Positions 45,006 to 54,287 of a stretch of 64,000 nt of DNA are shown piece after piece. Within the stretch, counting starts at the first letter, position 1, and the number at the start of each line of letters is the position of its first letter. Source of the stretch: Flavobacterium sp. LC2016-01 (GTDB taxonomy: Bacteria > Bacteroidota > Bacteroidia > Flavobacteriales > Flavobacteriaceae); assembly GCF_009711135.1 (NCBI RefSeq), contig NZ_WMIC01000009.1:124001-188000 (forward strand). The letters run 5' to 3'. The notes under the pieces are model-generated. The model saw nothing but the letters and a program-made list of their open reading frames with translations, was not told where the DNA came from and searched no databases. The position numbers and the translations under genes were made by a program.

Positions 45006-45713
45006 ATGAAATTAATTAAGAGCTTATATAGAAAATTAAAAAAGACTTTAATTAGCGAACCTAAGAAAAAGGTTGTTAAAAATATAATTGAATCGAAAGT
45101 TCAATGCTCAGAATTAATTGATGTAAGTGCACAAGTACAATTTTCAGAATTAAGAGGAAAAGTAAAAGTTGGTGCCAGAAGTTTGATTAATAAGGTACTA
45201 TTTGACGGTAATATAATTATAGGCTCGAATACTACTGTTAATGGACCTAATACAGAGTTTTATTCGTTAGATTTTCCAATAAAAATAGGAAATTTTTGTT
45301 CTATAGCTCGAGGAACAAATATTCAAGAACATAATCATGATATTAATTGTATAACAACTTATTTTATAAAATATAGAATTTTCAATGATAAATATGGCGC
45401 AGATGCTGTTTCAAAAGGAGCAATTGAAATAGGAAATGATGTCTGGATTGGAACAGGTTCAACAATATTAACAGGGGTAAAAATTGGAGACGGCGCTGTA
45501 ATTGCGGCAAATGCGGTGGTAACAAATGACATACCTCCTTATGCAATAGCAGGCGGAACTCCTGCGAAGGTTTTGAAATATAGATTTTCTCCTGAAATTA
45601 TAAATAAGCTGCTAGAAATTAAGTGGTGGGATTGGGAGATAGAAAAGATTAAAAAGAATAAGGATTTGTTTTATGATAAAGTCAGCCTAGAATCACTAAA
45701 AAAAATAAATTAA
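45006..45713 (+). CDS. CatB-related O-acetyltransferase (hexapeptide repeat)
   Basis: The 235-residue protein starts directly after the previous stop codon and has a lysine-rich N-terminus. Hexapeptide turns follow (IGNFCSIARGTNIQEHNHD near 97-115, IGNDVWIGTGSTILTGVKIGDGAVIAANAVV near 140-170). GGTPAKVLKYRF leads to the usual KWWDW ending of the XAT/CatB family. It probably acetylates a sugar hydroxyl on the polysaccharide or a precursor. Confidence 0.87.
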   Translation: MKLIKSLYRKLKKTLISEPKKKVVKNIIESKVQCSELIDVSAQVQFSELRGKVKVGARSLINKVLFDGNIIIGSNTTVNGPNTEFYSLDFPIKIGNFCSIARGTNIQEHNHDINCITTYFIKYRIFNDKYGADAVSKGAIEIGNDVWIGTGSTILTGVKIGDGAVIAANAVVTNDIPPYAIAGGTPAKVLKYRFSPEIINKLLEIKWWDWEIEKIKKNKDLFYDKVSLESLKKIN

Positions 45714-45720
45714 TTAATTA

Positions 45721-46875
45721 ATGCGTATTGTATTTTACTCTCATATGGGACAATTGGGTAATGGAGCTAATGAATCTTTTTTAGGAATAGTTAGCGGTCT
45801 TTCTCAAAAACATGAATGTTTTGTAATCACACCATATAAAGGGACTCTAAATGAAGAATTAGACAATTTAAAAATTAATAATACCATAATTCCATTTAAA
45901 TGGTCAAGCCAAAGCAAGAATGATTATAAAAAAGTTAGTTTTATAGATTCATTAAAAACAGTAAATAAATGGTTTTCTGTCAGAAGGTTTAATGAAAAAG
46001 TAATAAATCAGCATTTAATTTTTTTAAAAGAGTTTAATCCGGATATTATCTATTCAAACACATCTGTAATTAATATAGGTGTAGCGTTAGCTGAAAAATT
46101 AAAAGTAAAACACATATGGCATATAAGAGAATTCCAGTTTTATGATATAACTCCTAATTTCGGATATTTTTATTTAAAAAAGTATTTGAAAAAATCTGAA
46201 GTAATCATCGTAAACTCTAATTTGCTTAAGTCGTATTATTCTAAATTTATTAAGAAAGATAAAATCAAAGTAGTTTACAATGGAATAGATATTTCAAGCA
46301 ATACTATAGATAGAAAGAATAAAAAAGATGTTTTTGTTTTTTTAATAGTGGGCTCATTAATTAAAAGAAAAAGTCATTTTGAAGCATTAGAAGCTGTAAA
46401 ACAATTGAAGTTAAGAAACGATAAGTTTCAATTACATATTGTAGGAGAGGGGAGGCTGCGGTCTGAAATGGAGTTTTTTATAAAAGAAAATGATTTAGAA
46501 GACTACGTTCGTTTATTTGGTCACCAAAACAATGTAGAACAATTTTATAAAGGAGCTGATTGCTATTTAATGTGCTCAGAGTTGGAGTCCTTTGGCCGTG
46601 TTACTGTAGAGGCTATGTTAAATACATTACCAGTAATAGGAAGGTTGTCAAAATATAACGCAACAAAAGAAATAATTAGAGACGGAATTGATGGTGTGTT
46701 ATATGAAAATGTTAACGAACTAATAACTAAAATGGAATGGATGATGAATAATTCAGATTTAAGACTAGCAATGGGAAAATCTGGAGAAGCAAGGGCTAGA
46801 GAAAATTTTTCACTTGAACATAGTATTTATCAAATGGAGGAGATTTTATTATCATTTCAGAATAGTATTAAATAA
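45721..46875 (+). CDS. GT4 family glycosyltransferase
   Basis: This 384-residue GT-B retaining transferase starts RIVFYSHMGQLGNGANE. The donor-side half has VFLIVGSLIKRKSHFEALEAV near 205-225 and the EX7E motif in SELESFGRVTVEAML near 286-300. It begins the long series of transferases that runs to 59573. Soluble, no membrane segment. Sugar and linkage unknown. Confidence 0.88.
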   Translation: MRIVFYSHMGQLGNGANESFLGIVSGLSQKHECFVITPYKGTLNEELDNLKINNTIIPFKWSSQSKNDYKKVSFIDSLKTVNKWFSVRRFNEKVINQHLIFLKEFNPDIIYSNTSVINIGVALAEKLKVKHIWHIREFQFYDITPNFGYFYLKKYLKKSEVIIVNSNLLKSYYSKFIKKDKIKVVYNGIDISSNTIDRKNKKDVFVFLIVGSLIKRKSHFEALEAVKQLKLRNDKFQLHIVGEGRLRSEMEFFIKENDLEDYVRLFGHQNNVEQFYKGADCYLMCSELESFGRVTVEAMLNTLPVIGRLSKYNATKEIIRDGIDGVLYENVNELITKMEWMMNNSDLRLAMGKSGEARARENFSLEHSIYQMEEILLSFQNSIK

Positions 46876-46896
46876 TTATTTTATATATAATATACA

Positions 46897-47856
46897 TTGA
46901 ATCCATTAATTTCTATAATTATACCGAATTACAATCATGCTGCTTTTTTGACGCAAAGATTGGATTCAGTTTTTAACCAAACCTACCAAAATTTTGAAGT
47001 TATATTGTTGGATGACAAAAGCACAGATAATAGTATAGTTATTTTGGAAAAATATGCTAATCATCCTAAAGTATCTCATTTTATCGTTAATAGAGAAAAT
47101 TCAGGAAGCCCTTTTAAACAGTGGCAAAGAGGGATACAATTAGCAAAAGGAAAGTATATTTGGATTGCTGAGAGCGATGATTATTGTGAGCTGACTTTTT
47201 TAAGTAAATTGATAAAATGTACTGATGATGATTCTTTAATTGGTGTCATTTATTGCCAAACGAACGACGTTAATAAAAATGGGGATCATTTGGCTAATCG
47301 AATAAACTATACAAGTCGATTTCGACCTAATATATGGGAAAAAGACTTCGTTAAAGATGGACAAGAATTTGTTGAATCTTATCTTAGCTTTATTAATGTT
47401 ATTCCTAATGCAAGTGCAGTAATTTTTAAAAAAGAATTGGTTGAGGATGCTATTTTTTCAACACCTCTCATAGATATGAAAATGTGTGGTGATTGGTACT
47501 TTTGGGTTCGGATAATTTTAAAATCAAAAGTTTGTTTTGTATCTGAGACATTAAACTATTTTAGAGAGCATCAATCTGTCAGCCGTAATCACAATGATAT
47601 GTTTAAAAAAAAGTTGCGATTACTTGAAGAGAAATCTATTCGGATTTTTATGAATTCAGTTCAAATTATAAACTTACAATCAGAAGAATTGTTATATAGT
47701 AAATGGTTTAATTTGCACGGATATCGGGCTATTTTTACCAGACCTTTTTATGCTATAAAACTAGAGAATATTTCTTTTTTTCTTTTTTTGAAAATGTGTA
47801 TTCAAAGCAAGTTTAGTTTTTCTAACATTAAAAGTAAATTTAAATTTGTAGTATAA
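46897..47856 (+). CDS. GT2 family glycosyltransferase
   Basis: The 319-residue GT-A enzyme starts from a TTG codon and opens PLISIIIPNYNHAAFLTQRLDSVFNQTY. It has LLDDKSTDNS near 38 and the metal motif IAESDDY near 89-95. MCGDWYFWVRIILKSKVCF is the usual helix after the acceptor loop. A basic C-terminal tail suggests peripheral membrane attachment. It lies 21 bases after the GT4 gene. Confidence 0.85.
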   Translation: MNPLISIIIPNYNHAAFLTQRLDSVFNQTYQNFEVILLDDKSTDNSIVILEKYANHPKVSHFIVNRENSGSPFKQWQRGIQLAKGKYIWIAESDDYCELTFLSKLIKCTDDDSLIGVIYCQTNDVNKNGDHLANRINYTSRFRPNIWEKDFVKDGQEFVESYLSFINVIPNASAVIFKKELVEDAIFSTPLIDMKMCGDWYFWVRIILKSKVCFVSETLNYFREHQSVSRNHNDMFKKKLRLLEEKSIRIFMNSVQIINLQSEELLYSKWFNLHGYRAIFTRPFYAIKLENISFFLFLKMCIQSKFSFSNIKSKFKFVV

Positions 47857-47863
47857 TTGATTT

Positions 47864-48982
47864 ATGGAATTGCAAAAAAATAGAATAGCTATCGTTTCTC
47901 CTTCTCAAGATGTATATTCTGAAACTTTTATTCAAGAACAAAAAAATGGGTTAAAAGGAAAAGTTTATTATTATTACGGAGGGGCAGTACCACAATTTTT
48001 AGAAGAGTTTGGCAAATTGGGTAGTAAGAGTCTTGTATGGTCTACGAAAATAAAACGTAAGCTGGGATTTAAAACCTTTTCAGTAACAGAAAAGGCTTTT
48101 ATGAGCTCGCTTCAAAAGAATGAAATTCAAGTTGTTTTGGCACAATATGGCACTACAGCTCATCAAATTGTGGCTGTTTGCAAGAAGCTAAACATTCCTT
48201 TAATTACTCATTTTCATGGATATGATGCCTCGGTTGAAGCAATTATTAATAAATGTGATCATTATAAAAATGTTTTTGAATACAGTACATATGTCATCGC
48301 AGTTTCCCATTCGATGCAAAAAAAACTAATTGAATTAGGTTGCCCAAAAGAAAAAGTGATCTATAATACATATGGCCCAAATGATTTGTTTTTAAATGTT
48401 GTTCCTCAATTTAGTAACCCAACTTTTGTTGCAATTGGGAGGTTTGTAAATAAAAAGGCACCTTACTACACGATTTTAGCATTTAAAAAAGTTCATGAAC
48501 AATTTCCTAATGCAAGATTGGTTATGGGCGGTAATGGGGAATTATCAGAAGTATGCCTCAATATGATTAGAACATTTAAATTACAAGATGTTGTCTCATT
48601 GCTAGGCATAGTAGATAGAAGTCAATTTATAGAATATTTATCAACCTCTTTAGCTTTTGTGCAACATTCTATCACTGCCTTGAATGGCGATCAGGAAGGG
48701 ACTCCAGTAGCTATCTTAGAAGCTAGTGCAGCCGGATTGCCAGTTATTTCAACAAAACATGCAGGTATTCCTGATGTAATTATTGATGGCAAAACAGGCT
48801 TTTTAGTAGAAGAACATGATGTTGAAGGTATGGCTGAAAAAATGAAACTATTTTTATTAAATAAAGAATTGGCTATAACATTAGGTATGAACGGAAAAAA
48901 GAAAATTAAAACTGATTTTACATTAGAAAGGTATTTGAATGTTATTGATGATTTAATTGAAAAAATAATTAATAATAAATAA
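47864..48982 (+). CDS. GT4 family glycosyltransferase, colanic acid-type
   Basis: The 372-residue GT-B enzyme has an N-terminal half with LITHFHGYDAS near 117-127 and a C-terminal half with FVAIGRFVNKKAPYYTILAF near 189-208. The EX7E motif is in QEGTPVAILEASAAGLPVIST near 283-303, preceded by FVQHSITALNGD. This pattern is shared with WcaL/AmsK-like capsule transferases. It ends 84 bases before the next gene. Confidence 0.88.
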   Translation: MELQKNRIAIVSPSQDVYSETFIQEQKNGLKGKVYYYYGGAVPQFLEEFGKLGSKSLVWSTKIKRKLGFKTFSVTEKAFMSSLQKNEIQVVLAQYGTTAHQIVAVCKKLNIPLITHFHGYDASVEAIINKCDHYKNVFEYSTYVIAVSHSMQKKLIELGCPKEKVIYNTYGPNDLFLNVVPQFSNPTFVAIGRFVNKKAPYYTILAFKKVHEQFPNARLVMGGNGELSEVCLNMIRTFKLQDVVSLLGIVDRSQFIEYLSTSLAFVQHSITALNGDQEGTPVAILEASAAGLPVISTKHAGIPDVIIDGKTGFLVEEHDVEGMAEKMKLFLLNKELAITLGMNGKKKIKTDFTLERYLNVIDDLIEKIINNK

Positions 48983-49066
48983 TCTTCTTTTTTAGTATTA
49001 GTAGCGGATGTTCATAATTTTTAGAAACTATTTTGGTACTGAATAAATTGATATAATTAGGAAAAA

Positions 49067-49936
49067 ATGAAACATTTTATCGCAACTAGATTTAATTTAA
49101 AAACATCTGATTGGAAAAAAAGTAAATCTGGTAATTTAGTTTTAACTGACGAATGGTTGGAGCATAGATTTAATTTGTTTGAAAACTATTGTTTTCCGTC
49201 CGTTAGAAACCAATCTAATCAAAATTTTACTTGGTGTGTTTTTTTTGATATTGATACGCCACAAAATTTTAAGGATAGAATTATTGCCTTAACCACAAAT
49301 ACGCCAAATATAATCCCAATATTTATAGATGGAATGCGTGATTTAAACGGTTCATTTAAAAAATATATATCTGAAAATATTGTCAATACTGATTCCCATA
49401 TTATTACCACAAGAATCGATAATGACGATATTATTCATAAAGATTTTGTGAGCATATTACAGGTTCTATTTCAACCAATTGACCTTGCAGTTATTGACTT
49501 AACAAAGGGATATCAAGTTTCAATTGATATTTCAAAGCCAGAAATTAGGTTGTATACTCATCCGTTTAATGCTTTTATCAGCGTAATTGAAAATGCAAAA
49601 TCTTTTGAGACCGTTTTCTCCCGCATGCATTATGGGTGGAAAAGCGAAAAGAATGTTATTTCATATAGCAAAAAAAGGCTTTGGATGGAATTATCGCATC
49701 AGGAAAATTATGTAAATCATCGACGTGTAGGTCTGAAAAAGGCTTATCGTTATGATAAATTGAAATTTATTTTGCCGAAAGCTTTTGAAATAAATTTTTT
49801 AGATGCTTTGCAGACCAATCTAAAAATATATAGTATTGAAATCACAAAAGATCTAGAAAAAACAATAAAATTTATCAGTAAGATGCCATTTAGAGGAAGA
49901 AGATATGTTTTAAAAAAAATCAAAGGTTCTAATTAA
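49067..49936 (+). CDS. Putative rhamnosyltransferase-like GT-A protein
   Basis: This 289-residue protein starts HFIATRFNLKTSDW. It has WLEHRFNLFENYCFPSVRNQSNQNFTWCVFFD near 29-60 and the acidic motif TRIDNDDIIHKDF near 117-129. That layout matches the putative rhamnosyl transferase family (Rhamno_transf) seen in capsule loci. A dTDP-rhamnose set is encoded upstream, but use of rhamnose is not demonstrated by the sequence. The following 152-base gap holds only AT-rich DNA with no recognisable signal. Confidence 0.72.
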   Translation: MKHFIATRFNLKTSDWKKSKSGNLVLTDEWLEHRFNLFENYCFPSVRNQSNQNFTWCVFFDIDTPQNFKDRIIALTTNTPNIIPIFIDGMRDLNGSFKKYISENIVNTDSHIITTRIDNDDIIHKDFVSILQVLFQPIDLAVIDLTKGYQVSIDISKPEIRLYTHPFNAFISVIENAKSFETVFSRMHYGWKSEKNVISYSKKRLWMELSHQENYVNHRRVGLKKAYRYDKLKFILPKAFEINFLDALQTNLKIYSIEITKDLEKTIKFISKMPFRGRRYVLKKIKGSN

Positions 49937-50088
49937 GAATATAATGATTTTTAAAAATGTACTTAATAAAGGATAACATATGATTTTGCTATGATATCAG
50001 TAAGATTATAATCATTACAAAGCATTGAAAATTGAATTGATACAATATGTGTAAAAGAATAAATTGCAATTAAAAATTATAATTAAAG

Positions 50089-51039
50089 ATGAATGAGATC
50101 TTAATTTCAATTATTATTCCAACATACAATAGGGCAAATCTCTTGGGGCAGACACTTGATAGTGTACTGGAGCAAACTTATACGAATTGGGAGTGTATTG
50201 TCGTAGATGATGGCTCCACAGATGAAACGGAGCAAATCTTATTGAGATATTGCAAGCAAGATTCTCGTTTTCAATATCATAAAAGACCAAAAGAAAGACC
50301 AAAAGGTGGTAATGTTTGTAGAAATTTTGGCTTCGAGTTAAGTAACGGAGCATTCATTAAATGGCTTGATTCTGATGATTTATTGTCTAATGATCTTTTA
50401 CTTTCTCAAGTAAATGTTGTGAGAACAAGTTTAGAAAATAATTATATTTTAGCGACCAGTAAATGGAATTATTTTTCAGAGACAATAGAAAATGTTGGCC
50501 CTAAAATAAAAGAAATTAATAAAAACTATAACAATGGTTTTGATCTAATTTATGATTTTGGAACATATAATACTTTTTTGCCTCCTCATACTTATTTAGT
50601 TAAAAGGGAATTGGTTATAAAAAGTGGCCTTTGGAATGAGTCATTGACAATAAACCAAGATGGTGAATTTTTTACTAGAGTTTTGTTGAATACTTCTAAG
50701 GTTTTACATGCTGAAAGTGGTATAGCTTTTTATAGATATGGATTTTTAAATGACAATGTTAGCAGTTTTTCTAATACTGAAAAGTGTAGAGACGCAATTC
50801 TTAGTTGGATACTAATAGATAGCTATATAAAGTTAAAAACCAAAAAAACTCACACTATTAAATATGTAGAAAATGGTAAACAGTATTTAATTAGAAGTAT
50901 TTCAGATAAAGATTTGTTGAATCAATATTTATTTTTCTTTGGTGAGACTTTATCTAAGAAAGGGTTTTATGAAAAAACAAAGAGTTTTTTTTATTATGTA
51001 AAAGTTATGGTTGCTAATAAAATACGTAAATTTAAGTGA
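50089..51039 (+). CDS. GT2 family glycosyltransferase (paralogue group with 54288 and 55256)
   Basis: The 316-residue GT-A enzyme has ISIIIPTYNRANLLGQTLDSVLEQTYTNWECIVVDDGSTDET from residue 6 and PKGGNVCRNFG near 72-82. The metal motif KWLDSDDLLS lies near 91-100 and the QDGEFFTRVLL acceptor segment near 191-201. The shared NWEC, PKG, CRN and WLDxDDLLS blocks make it a clear paralogue of the genes at 55256 and, more distantly, 54288. The next gene starts inside its stop codon. Confidence 0.87.
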   Translation: MNEILISIIIPTYNRANLLGQTLDSVLEQTYTNWECIVVDDGSTDETEQILLRYCKQDSRFQYHKRPKERPKGGNVCRNFGFELSNGAFIKWLDSDDLLSNDLLLSQVNVVRTSLENNYILATSKWNYFSETIENVGPKIKEINKNYNNGFDLIYDFGTYNTFLPPHTYLVKRELVIKSGLWNESLTINQDGEFFTRVLLNTSKVLHAESGIAFYRYGFLNDNVSSFSNTEKCRDAILSWILIDSYIKLKTKKTHTIKYVENGKQYLIRSISDKDLLNQYLFFFGETLSKKGFYEKTKSFFYYVKVMVANKIRKFK

Positions 51040-52277
51040 AGAGTAAAAAAATAGTTTTTAAAATAGGACAGTTTCCTCATTTGTCAGAAACTTTTATCTT
51101 GGCACAAATTATAACGGCCGTACATTGCGGTTATGATGTAAAATTGATAGTAGGTAAAGTATTAGATTTTAAAGCTAGCAAACAAGAGGACCTTATCGCA
51201 AAATATGAAATTGAAAAGAAGATAATTGTAGAAAATTATAAAATTCCAAAAAATAAAGCAGTTCGCTTATTTAAATGGATCTTGCTGTTAATTTTAAATT
51301 TAAAAAAGATAAAGCAAATATTTCATTATAATAAAGAACACTCAAATTTTAGTTTATCGTGGGTATACCAATGGCATTTTTACAACCAATTTAATGATGT
51401 TGATATTTTTCATGTTCAATATGGAACCAACTCAGGAGTATTGTCTTTACTTAAAAAAAATGGCTATAAACCTTCATTAATTGTTAGTTTTCATGGACAT
51501 GATGCTTTTTTCCCCATAAATGGATATATTGCTAATAATGGCTATTATGATAATCTCTTTAAATATGGAGATTTAATAGTAGCTAATACACCATATTTGG
51601 CAGAAGTAATCACAGATTTAGGATGTCCAGAGGAAAAGCTTAAAATAGTTCCGATAGGCGTCGATACAGATTTCTTTTATCCTCAAAAGACCCAAAGAAA
51701 TGATAGCGTTTTTAATTTAATTATTGTCGGAAGATTAAATGTTGTCAAGGGACATATTTATGCTTTAGAGGTGGTTAAGAAATTAAAATCTGAAGGATTT
51801 GATGTAAAGTTAATCATCATCGGAGAAGGACCGGAACGTGAAAATTTAGAAAATTATATAAATAATAATAGTTTAAGTGATTCAATAATTTTGGCTGGAG
51901 CTAAATCACGTGAAGAAATTCGTGAATTGCTTTGGCAAAATGACACATTCTTATTCCCTTCAGTTTCTTTACATAATGGTAAAAGTACTGAAACTCAAGG
52001 GTTGGCAACTATCGAAGCAATGGCTTGCGGACTTCCTGTTGTGGTGTTTGACTCAGGGGGGATAAAATATACTCTTGAGAATAAAGTTTCAGGCTTTATT
52101 TGTGATGAATATGACATTGATTGTATGGTGGTCAAAGTGAAAACATTAATTGAAAACAATAATCTTTTAATTGAAATGGGAAATCAAGCTGTCCGATTTG
52201 TAAATAATAATTATTCTCAAAAAGTCATTGATAAGAAGTGGGAAATAATTTATAGTGATTTAAGTAATGAAAAATAA
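51036..52277 (+). CDS. GT4 family glycosyltransferase
   Basis: The 413-residue GT-B enzyme starts with GTG overlapping the previous stop. It has FPHLSETFILAQI near 13-25, SFHGHDAFFPI near 151-161, LIIVGRLNVVKGHIYALEVVKKL near 229-251, and EX7E in STETQGLATIEAMACGLPVV near 320-339. It resembles colanic-acid and amylovoran GT4 enzymes. It overlaps the next transferase by 11 bases. Confidence 0.88.
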   Translation: MKSKKIVFKIGQFPHLSETFILAQIITAVHCGYDVKLIVGKVLDFKASKQEDLIAKYEIEKKIIVENYKIPKNKAVRLFKWILLLILNLKKIKQIFHYNKEHSNFSLSWVYQWHFYNQFNDVDIFHVQYGTNSGVLSLLKKNGYKPSLIVSFHGHDAFFPINGYIANNGYYDNLFKYGDLIVANTPYLAEVITDLGCPEEKLKIVPIGVDTDFFYPQKTQRNDSVFNLIIVGRLNVVKGHIYALEVVKKLKSEGFDVKLIIIGEGPERENLENYINNNSLSDSIILAGAKSREEIRELLWQNDTFLFPSVSLHNGKSTETQGLATIEAMACGLPVVVFDSGGIKYTLENKVSGFICDEYDIDCMVVKVKTLIENNNLLIEMGNQAVRFVNNNYSQKVIDKKWEIIYSDLSNEK

Positions 52278-53115
52278 TAATCTTATATCAATTGTTATAC
52301 CTTGTTATAATGATGTTCAATATATTAGGCAATCGGTAAATTCAGCTCTGAATCAAACATATCCAAATAAAGAAATTATCATTGTTGATGATGGATCAAA
52401 TGATGAAACTAAAAAAGTCTTGAAAACAATTGAGCCAAAAATCACAAAATTGATTACACAAGAAAATAAAGGACAAAGTACAGCAAGAAATGTTGGAATT
52501 AGAGAGGCAAAAGGAGAATATATTCTGGTATTAGACAGCGATGATTTTTTTGAACCTAGTTTTTGCGATAAAGCAACAGTTTTATTTTCAGTAGATAATT
52601 TAGTTAAAATTGTTACTTGCTTTACAAATAGAATTTTTGAAAATAATAAAACGGATATTTTTAAGCCTAGAGGAGGTAAAATAGATGCTTTTTTATTAAA
52701 TAATTGTGCTATGGGGAGTTCAATGTTTAGAAAATCTGATTGGGAAAAAGTATCAGGTTATAATGAAGAAATGAGGAGAGGTTTTGAAGATTGGGAATTT
52801 TATATTCGATTATTAAAAGAAGAAGGGGTGGCTTATGTAATTCCTGAACCGCTGTTTAATTATCGAGTAAAAGAGAATTCAACCACAACAAAAGCTAATA
52901 AAATTAAATATACCTTATTAAGAGAAATTTATTTAAAACATAAAGATTTGTACATAAGCCATTATGAAGAATTCATAATTCATTTGTTATCTAAAATAGA
53001 AAGAGAAGAAAAAGAGAAGATAAAAAACTTGCATAGAATTGAATATAGAATTGGAATAATTGTTTTAAAACCGCTTCGATGGGTAAAAAAAATATTTAAG
53101 ATAAAGAAATTATAA
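52267..53115 (+). CDS. GT2 family glycosyltransferase
   Basis: This 282-residue GT-A protein has LISIVIPCYNDVQYIRQSVNSALNQTYPNKEIIIVDDGSND from residue 5. The GQSTARNVGIREAKGEYILVLDSDDFF stretch spans about 73-99, and RRGFEDWEFYIRLLKEEG near 180-197 is the usual acceptor-side motif with the catalytic-base ED. It ends in a lysine-rich tail. The 75-base gap that follows shows nothing recognisable. Confidence 0.87.
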   Translation: MKNNNLISIVIPCYNDVQYIRQSVNSALNQTYPNKEIIIVDDGSNDETKKVLKTIEPKITKLITQENKGQSTARNVGIREAKGEYILVLDSDDFFEPSFCDKATVLFSVDNLVKIVTCFTNRIFENNKTDIFKPRGGKIDAFLLNNCAMGSSMFRKSDWEKVSGYNEEMRRGFEDWEFYIRLLKEEGVAYVIPEPLFNYRVKENSTTTKANKIKYTLLREIYLKHKDLYISHYEEFIIHLLSKIEREEKEKIKNLHRIEYRIGIIVLKPLRWVKKIFKIKKL

Positions 53116-53190
53116 TATTGGATAGTGCACTAATAAAGGAGGATATATCTGCTAATTCTGCTCTTGCAAAAATTTAAAAGCAAAAACTAG

Positions 53191-54162
53191 ATGTCTACAT
53201 TTAAAATAAAGAAAAATCTACTTAAAATGCGTCATTATTCGCTTAAATTTTTTTTAAAAAATTATAGCAATAAATACTTAATATTAAGATTAAAAGGAGG
53301 GTTGTGTAATAAACTTTATTGTTTATTTAGTGCTTGTGATATTGCTTTAAAGCAAAATGCATTTATCGTCGAGCCTGATTTTGGCTGGACTAACAGAATT
53401 CTATTTTCAGATATTTATGATATTGAATATTTCAATGAAGTAATGAGTAAGTACAATAATGGCAAAACATTAATGATCGCTAAAGATAAAATTGTAAAAA
53501 ATAAGTTTTTAAAGTTTTTTAGCTTAAAATTAATTGATAACGATATTGACTTATGGAATTATTCAGAGAAGGAATTAAAGATAGAACGTAAATCAGGAGT
53601 GATAAGTTCCGAATCAACTAAATTAAAAGTTATAGAAGCATTAAGGCTTAAGCCTGAATATGAAAATATTGTAGAAGAATATGTGTCAAATAGAGTAGAA
53701 ATTGCTATTCAAATAAGAACAGAATCAGATTGGACAAAACATGCGAAATTTTTACAAGTATCGGATAAAGAAGAATCAGTCTTCGTAAATTTAGATAAAG
53801 TGATGAACATGCTTCAGGCTTTGAGCAAATCGAAGAGTTTGTTTTTTACATCAGGCGAAAATCATCATGAAATAAAGAGCTATTTAGAAAAATTAAATTA
53901 TAATTCTAACTATTTTTTTGATCCAAAACTTGAATATGAAATTAATGCAGCAATTAACTTTGAAATATGCTGTAGAGCAAGTGCTTTCATTGGAAATTCT
54001 AGAAGTTCTTATTCTAGCTTAATTTCTTTGAAGCGAGCTTTTCTTTTAGATAATGATGAATCCTTTATTTATAATTATGGAAATGAAATTCATCGCCGTA
54101 TTGATAAAGGTTTGCAAACCGTTGCTTATGAAAGTATTAGTAAAAAGACAATTGTAAGCTAA
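53191..54162 (+). CDS. Putative fucosyltransferase-like GT-B protein
   Basis: The 323-residue protein is divergent. Landmarks are LILRLKGGLCNKLYCLFSACDIALK near 30-54, recalling the GGLGNQ start of GT11 alpha-1,2-fucosyltransferases; IAIQIRTESDW near 171-181, where these enzymes have the HxRRxD donor motif; and FIGNSRSSYSSLISL near 266-280, like the SNSSFSWW motif. The asparagine/arginine substitutions mean the family call is tentative. No GDP-fucose genes are in the window. It stands alone between gaps of 75 and 125 bases. Confidence 0.55.
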   Translation: MSTFKIKKNLLKMRHYSLKFFLKNYSNKYLILRLKGGLCNKLYCLFSACDIALKQNAFIVEPDFGWTNRILFSDIYDIEYFNEVMSKYNNGKTLMIAKDKIVKNKFLKFFSLKLIDNDIDLWNYSEKELKIERKSGVISSESTKLKVIEALRLKPEYENIVEEYVSNRVEIAIQIRTESDWTKHAKFLQVSDKEESVFVNLDKVMNMLQALSKSKSLFFTSGENHHEIKSYLEKLNYNSNYFFDPKLEYEINAAINFEICCRASAFIGNSRSSYSSLISLKRAFLLDNDESFIYNYGNEIHRRIDKGLQTVAYESISKKTIVS

Positions 54163-54287
54163 AATTCATAAAATTTAGTATTTTTTAAATAATTAACTTG
54201 AAAATTTAAATAAAAACTATACTGTGGAGTTTTCTTTCGATGGTTGCAGTAGATGACAGTATTAAAATTTAAAACAAAACAATTCAA

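Noticed and set aside
54219..54262. Seven-base inverted repeat ATACTGT/ACAGTAT before the GT2 gene at 54288
   Set aside because: The arms are short, 30 bases apart, AT-rich and without a T run or promoter element, so chance is likely.
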